Below, in pieces: positions 34,759 through 38,918 of a stretch of DNA of 38,918 nucleotides (positions are counted from its first letter, which is position 1; each line of letters starts with the position of its first letter). Both the position numbers and the translations under genes were made by a program. Location: the NCBI GenBank assembly GCA_011388675.1, contig DROW01000034.1, positions 1-38,918 of the forward strand, written 5' to 3'. The DNA is from Chloroflexota bacterium (GTDB taxonomy: Bacteria; Chloroflexota; Anaerolineae; B4-G1; DUEL01). The notes under the pieces were generated by a model. It saw only the letters and a list, made by a program, of their open reading frames with translations. It was not told the origin of the DNA and searched no databases.

Positions 34759-37700
34759 ACGGCCCGGCCCGCTTCTCCCCCAGGTCCAGCAGCCCCATCG
34801 CCAGCCGAGGCGGCCGGGGCCGGGTCTCCTCACGGCCGAACCGGATGACCTCGCCGTCGCTGGTGATCGCCTGCACGGAGAGGCCCAGGCTCTGCAGTTC
34901 CTTGACCAGCACCTTGAAGGAGGCCGGGATGCCCGGCTCGCCGATAGGTTCGCCCTTGACGATGGCCTCGTAGGTACGGACCCGCCCCTGGACGTCGTCC
35001 GATTTGACGGTGAGCATCTCCTGCAGGGTGTGGGCCGCGCCGTAGGCCTCCAGCGCCCAAACCTCCATTTCGCCGAACCGCTGACCGCCGAATTGGGCCT
35101 TCCCGCCCAGCGGCTGCTGGGTGACCAGGCTGTAGGGGCCGGTGGAGCGGGCGTGCACTTTGTCTTCGACCATATGGATCAATTTCATCATATGGATCAC
35201 GCCCACCGTGACCGGCTGGTCGAACGGCTCGCCCGTCTTCCCGTCGTAGAGGATGACCTTGCCCAACGTCGGCATCGGCTCGCCGGTCTCCATACTGACC
35301 TCCACGGCCAGCGATTCGACCTCTTCGTCCGCCATCCCTTCCGTATCCCGCCCCATATCCTGGAGCCAGATCCGCAGGCAGGCCAGACGGGCAGCGCGGT
35401 CCGCCTCTACGCGCTCGTCCGCCGGTCGGGTGTCGTCCTCGAACGAGAGCAGTTCGTCGGGATCGTACCCCCGCTCCCGCAGCCACTCCCGGAGGACCAT
35501 CCGCCGGGCATACACCCGATCCCGGGTCAGCCGTTCCACGTCGTACCCCAGATCGCCCAGCCAGGCGACGATGTAAAGGAGCCGGGCCTCCTCGTCGTCG
35601 GTCAGCGTCTCCAGCGGGTACTCCTGTGCCTTCAGCCAGGTCCAGGCTCGCTCGCCGATCTCCTTCCACGCCCGGTCGATCAGCCAGGCGCGGGCCAGTT
35701 CCGCCGCGATCTGATCCTCGTCCGCTCCGTCGAAGACCGGGCTGACGGCCTGAAAGCCCAGGCGGCTGGCAGCCCATCCCAGGTGGGTTTCCAACACCTG
35801 CCCGATGTTCATCCGACCGGGCACGCCCAGCGGGTTAAGGATCAGTTCGATCGGCGTACCGTCCTTCATAAACGGCATATCCTCGATGGGCACCACCTGG
35901 GAGATGACCCCCTTGTTCCCGTGGCGGCCGGCCATCTTGTCCCCTTCCGTGATCTTTCGGATCTGGGCGACGCTCACCCGCACCATCTGCTCCACGCCGG
36001 TAGGCAGGTCGCGGTGCTCGTCCCGGTGGAAGACCTGCACGTCCATCACCTTGCCCCGCTCGCCGTGGGGCATCCGGAGGCTGGTGTCCTTCACCTCCCG
36101 CGCCTTCTCGCCGAAGATGGCCCGCAGCAGTTTCTCCTCGGGGGTCAGTTCCTTCTCTCCCTTGGGGGTGATCTTCCCCACCAGAATGTCGGAGGGCCCC
36201 ACTTCGGCGCCAATGCGGATGATCCCCTCCTCGTCCAGGTCGCGCAGCGCGTCCTCGCCCACGTTGGGGATGTCCCGCGTGATCTCCTCGGGCCCCAATT
36301 TCGTATCCCGCGCCTGGACCTCGTGCTTCTCGATGTGGATGGAGGTGAACTTGTCCTCCCGGATGAGGGCCTCGCTGATCAGAACGGCGTCCTCAAAGTT
36401 GCCGCCCTCCCAGGATAGGAAGGCGACCAGGACGTTCTGCCCCAGCGCCAGTTGGCCGTTACGGATGGAGGAGCCATCCACCAGCGGTTGCCCCTTGCGC
36501 ACCCGCTGTCCTTTGTGGACGATGGGCCACTGGTCGATGCAGGTGGACTGATTGGATCGCTTGAACCGGCGGAGGCGATAGACCCGCTCGTTCCCGTCCT
36601 CTTCCAGGACGACGATGCGGTCGCCGGTGACGCTGATGACCTCCCCATCCTTCTCGGCGACGATCACCTGACCGGAATCCATCGCCGCCGGCTGCTCCAT
36701 CCCCGTAGCCACGATGGGGGCCTCCGGGTTGATCAGCGGGACCGCCTGACGCTGCATGTTGGAGCCCATCAGGGCCCGGTTGGCGTCGTCGTGCTCCAGG
36801 AAGGGGATCAGGGCCGCCGAGACCCCCACGACCTGACAGGGAGCCACATCGATGAAGTCCACCTGATCGGGGGTGGTGAGCAGGAACTCCTCGCCGCGCC
36901 GCGCGGAGACGCGGGGGCGCAGAAGATGCCCCTTCTCGTCCAACGGAGTGGTGCTCTGAGCGATCGTGTACCGTTCGTCCTCGTCGGCGGCCATATAGAC
37001 GATCTCATCCGTCACCCGCGGGACGATGGGCACCTCGTCGGGCAGGCCCAACGCGGCGATCCGCTCCGCCAGTTCCGGCGTGACCTCGGTGCCGGCCTCG
37101 GCCACCACCTCCCCCGTCTCCGGATCGACCACCGGCTCGCGCAGGGTCTCTCCCGTCAACGCCTCAACGGTGGGCTCGACGGATTGGATCACCCGACGGT
37201 AGGGGGTCTCGATGAAGCCGAAGGGATTGATCCGCGCGTAGGTCGCTAACCGGCCGATGAGGCCGATGTTCGGCCCCTCGGGGGTCTCGATGGGGCAGAT
37301 GCGGCCGTAGTGGGAGTGATGGACGTCACGGACCTCAAAGCCGGCCCGCTCTCGCCGCAGGCCACCGGGACCCAGCGCGGAAAGGGTCCGCTTGTGGGTC
37401 AGTTCGGCCAGCGGGTTGGTCTGTTCCATGAACTGGGACAACTGGCTGGAGCCGTAGAACTCGCGCAGCGCGGCGACGACGGGCTGAATGTTGATCAGGT
37501 TCACCGGGCTAAGCGGCTCGTCCTCGCTGCGGAGGGACATCCGCTCCTTGACCACCCGCTCCAACCGGCGCAGCCCCACACGCAGTTTGTTCTGGACCAA
37601 CTCCCCCACCGTCTTGACCCGTCGGTTCCCCAGGTGGTCGATGTCGTCCGCATCCTCGATGCCGTTGTTGATGCGGATCATATGGCGGACCAGTTCCACG

Positions 37701-38677
37701 ATGTCCTGCTTGGTGACGGTCCGGTGCTGCACCGGGATGTCCAGCCCCAACCGACGGTTCAGTTTGTACCGCCCGACTGCCTGCAGGTCGTATCTCCGGT
37801 CGTCGAACAACTGAGAGGTGAGGTACTCAGCGGCGTTCTCCAGCGTGGGAGGGTCGCCGGGCCGCATCCTCCGGTAGAACTCCAGCAACGCCTCTTCGGC
37901 GATCGTGCGCCCCTCCGTGAGGGTCCAATCCGGCTCCTGGCGGATCGTGGTGGCGATCCACTGGAGATCTTGGAGCGTGTCCACGTCGGCGAAGAGGGCT
38001 AGGATCTCTTCGTCGGTTCCCTCTTTCAGCACGTCGGAGCCGATCCCGTCGTCGACGGCGGCCAGTGCGCGGAGGAAGATGGTGATCGGGAGCGTCCGCT
38101 TGCGGTTGAACTTCAGCGTGAGATACCCGGTCTTACGGCTCTCGAACTCCATCCAGACGCCCCGGTCGGGGATCAACTTGGCCATACAGAGCCGGCGGCC
38201 GGTGGCACGATCCTCCTCTACCTCGAAATAGACACCGGGGGAGCGGATCAACTGGCTGACCACCACCCGCTCCGTGCCGTTGATGATGAAGGTACCGTTC
38301 TTGGTCATCAAGGGGAAATCGCCGAGGAAGATCTCGGACTTGACGATCTCCCCCGTCTCCCGATTCTCCAGCGCGACATCCACATACAAAGGAGCGGCGT
38401 AAGTGACGTCCCGCTCCATACATTCCTCTTCCGAATACTTCGGTGCGCCGAAACGGTAACCCAGGTTCAACTGGGCGCTTTCCGGCTTGGAACTCGGGAA
38501 GTGGAGACGCAACGTGCCGGTGTAGCTCTCGATGGGGGTGATTTCCTCAAAGAGTTCCCACAGCCCCTCCGTCTGGAGCCAGCGGAAGGACTCCAACTGG
38601 ACCTCGATCAGCGCTGGCAGGCTGACCGCGGTCGCGATTCGGGCGTAGGATTTGGCTACATCCAATCGGTACTCCAT
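34751..38677 (-). CDS. rpoB: DNA-directed RNA polymerase subunit beta
   Basis: Catalytic large subunit forming, with beta-prime, the active centre. Diagnostic parts: the rifampicin-pocket region [42 protein letters not shown], the [13 protein letters not shown] active-site segment, and [50 protein letters not shown] near the C terminus. Residues 991-1138 are a 148-residue variable segment. The ATG at 38677 ([14 protein letters not shown]) has GGGGAGGGG just upstream; the ORF-track start adds nine residues. 1308 residues, full length. No rpoC follows it. Confidence 0.98.
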   Translation of the reverse strand: MEYRLDVAKSYARIATAVSLPALIEVQLESFRWLQTEGLWELFEEITPIESYTGTLRLHFPSSKPESAQLNLGYRFGAPKYSEEECMERDVTYAAPLYVDVALENRETGEIVKSEIFLGDFPLMTKNGTFIINGTERVVVSQLIRSPGVYFEVEEDRATGRRLCMAKLIPDRGVWMEFESRKTGYLTLKFNRKRTLPITIFLRALAAVDDGIGSDVLKEGTDEEILALFADVDTLQDLQWIATTIRQEPDWTLTEGRTIAEEALLEFYRRMRPGDPPTLENAAEYLTSQLFDDRRYDLQAVGRYKLNRRLGLDIPVQHRTVTKQDIVELVRHMIRINNGIEDADDIDHLGNRRVKTVGELVQNKLRVGLRRLERVVKERMSLRSEDEPLSPVNLINIQPVVAALREFYGSSQLSQFMEQTNPLAELTHKRTLSALGPGGLRRERAGFEVRDVHHSHYGRICPIETPEGPNIGLIGRLATYARINPFGFIETPYRRVIQSVEPTVEALTGETLREPVVDPETGEVVAEAGTEVTPELAERIAALGLPDEVPIVPRVTDEIVYMAADEDERYTIAQSTTPLDEKGHLLRPRVSARRGEEFLLTTPDQVDFIDVAPCQVVGVSAALIPFLEHDDANRALMGSNMQRQAVPLINPEAPIVATGMEQPAAMDSGQVIVAEKDGEVISVTGDRIVVLEEDGNERVYRLRRFKRSNQSTCIDQWPIVHKGQRVRKGQPLVDGSSIRNGQLALGQNVLVAFLSWEGGNFEDAVLISEALIREDKFTSIHIEKHEVQARDTKLGPEEITRDIPNVGEDALRDLDEEGIIRIGAEVGPSDILVGKITPKGEKELTPEEKLLRAIFGEKAREVKDTSLRMPHGERGKVMDVQVFHRDEHRDLPTGVEQMVRVSVAQIRKITEGDKMAGRHGNKGVISQVVPIEDMPFMKDGTPIELILNPLGVPGRMNIGQVLETHLGWAASRLGFQAVSPVFDGADEDQIAAELARAWLIDRAWKEIGERAWTWLKAQEYPLETLTDDEEARLLYIVAWLGDLGYDVERLTRDRVYARRMVLREWLRERGYDPDELLSFEDDTRPADERVEADRAARLACLRIWLQDMGRDTEGMADEEVESLAVEVSMETGEPMPTLGKVILYDGKTGEPFDQPVTVGVIHMMKLIHMVEDKVHARSTGPYSLVTQQPLGGKAQFGGQRFGEMEVWALEAYGAAHTLQEMLTVKSDDVQGRVRTYEAIVKGEPIGEPGIPASFKVLVKELQSLGLSVQAITSDGEVIRFGREETRPRPPRLAMGLLDLGEKRAGPFD

Positions 38678-38737
38678 ACCCCTCCCCTTCGGACAGCAAA
38701 CCACAGAAGCAGAAGACCCTCAAAGATGCAAAAGCAC

Positions 38738-38766
38738 ATTATAACATGAACATCTAAAATCGTCAA
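38738..38766 (-). promoter_or_regulatory. Promoter of rpoB
   Basis: On the minus strand, TTGACG (38761-38766), 17-base spacer, consensus TATAAT (38738-38743). Expected transcription start near 38731, leaving a leader of about 54 nt before the rpoB ATG. Matches consensus at 11 of 12 positions. Confidence 0.82.
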
Positions 38767-38918
38767 AAACGGAGAGTTCTTGCGCCAACCTGAAGGCGAG
38801 GAACGGGGCGAGGTTGCCCGCTGCGGGAGCGACCGCAGGGCATCACCGACCGCGAGGCCGGACGACGGCTGGTGCGGGACGATCGGTACAGCGCTTGCGG
38901 ATTCCCCAGCCCCGACAC
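38767..38918. other. Unassigned sequence upstream of rpoB
   Basis: 152 bases up to the window edge. The minus strand has an open frame ending in TGA just before the rpoB -35 box, but the translation is Arg/Ser-rich and not recognisable. The plus strand has a stretch reading GITDREAGRRLVRDDRYSACGF that looks somewhat protein-like but follows a stop codon. I assign no gene. The expected rplJ-rplL genes are not visible here. Confidence 0.4.

Noticed and set aside
34373-36418. 681-aa plus-strand ORF opposite rpoB
   Set aside because: Antisense shadow of the conserved rpoB C-terminal part.
38767-38918. Open minus-strand frame as the 3' end of an rplL-like gene
   Set aside because: Its translation is Arg/Ser/Pro-rich and does not resemble the conserved L7/L12 C terminus.

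Overview
The window is a GC-rich bacterial chromosome segment that most resembles a member of the Chloroflexota, probably a thermophilic Anaerolineae or Thermoflexia-like lineage. That placement is an inference. It rests on the high GC content, the protein flavour (zinc-binding forms of S4, S14, L24, L36 and Adk, and an S12 with an extra N-terminal segment), the dispersed short palindromic and tandem repeats between genes, and two near-perfect sigma-70-type promoters placed so that the transcript starts almost on the start codon. No rRNA, tRNA, CRISPR array, phage or intact transposase gene was seen.

Region 1 (1-5760) opens with the 3' end of uvrB on the plus strand. Convergent to it is a tight minus-strand group: cvpA-family gene, mutS2, a CPA1 sodium/proton antiporter and a universal stress protein. 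Region 2 (5760-12235) is on the plus strand. It holds a MecA-like lipoprotein penicillin-binding protein, rarD and rsmG, and then, after an intergenic stretch with a 14-bp palindrome and an apparent 195-bp MITE, a lipid kinase and a CaCA-type cation/proton antiporter. Each group has its own promoter and little or no 5' leader.

Region 3 (12271-38770) is one long minus-strand information-processing block. Read in its transcription direction it is rpoB, rpsL, rpsG, fusA, tuf, rpsJ, rplC, rplD, rplW, rplB, rpsS, rplV, rpsC, rplP, rpmC, rpsQ, rplN, rplX, rplE, rpsN, rpsH, rplF, rplR, rpsE, rpmD, rplO, secY, adk, map, rpmJ, rpsM, rpsK, rpsD, rpoA, rplQ, truA, rplM and rpsI, followed by a TVP38/TMEM64-family membrane protein. 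This is the fused str-S10-spc-alpha cluster that builds the ribosome, the translation GTPases, RNA polymerase subunits, the SecY channel and N-terminal Met processing. Many neighbours overlap by ATGA, so they are probably translationally coupled.

Several things do not fit the textbook layout. rpoC does not follow rpoB; instead a good promoter overlaps the rpoB stop codon and drives rpsL through a leader with two hairpins. infA is missing between map and rpmJ. RpoB carries a 148-residue variable segment with four internal Trp-Leu repeats. The otherwise compact ribosomal cluster is interrupted at three points by repeats: heptamers before rplC, and covarying AT-centred palindromes before rpsM and after rplQ. 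I did not find a new defence or metabolic system. The most unusual signals are the RpoB insertion, the covarying palindrome family, the MITE with its target duplication, and the uncoupling of rpoB from rpoC.
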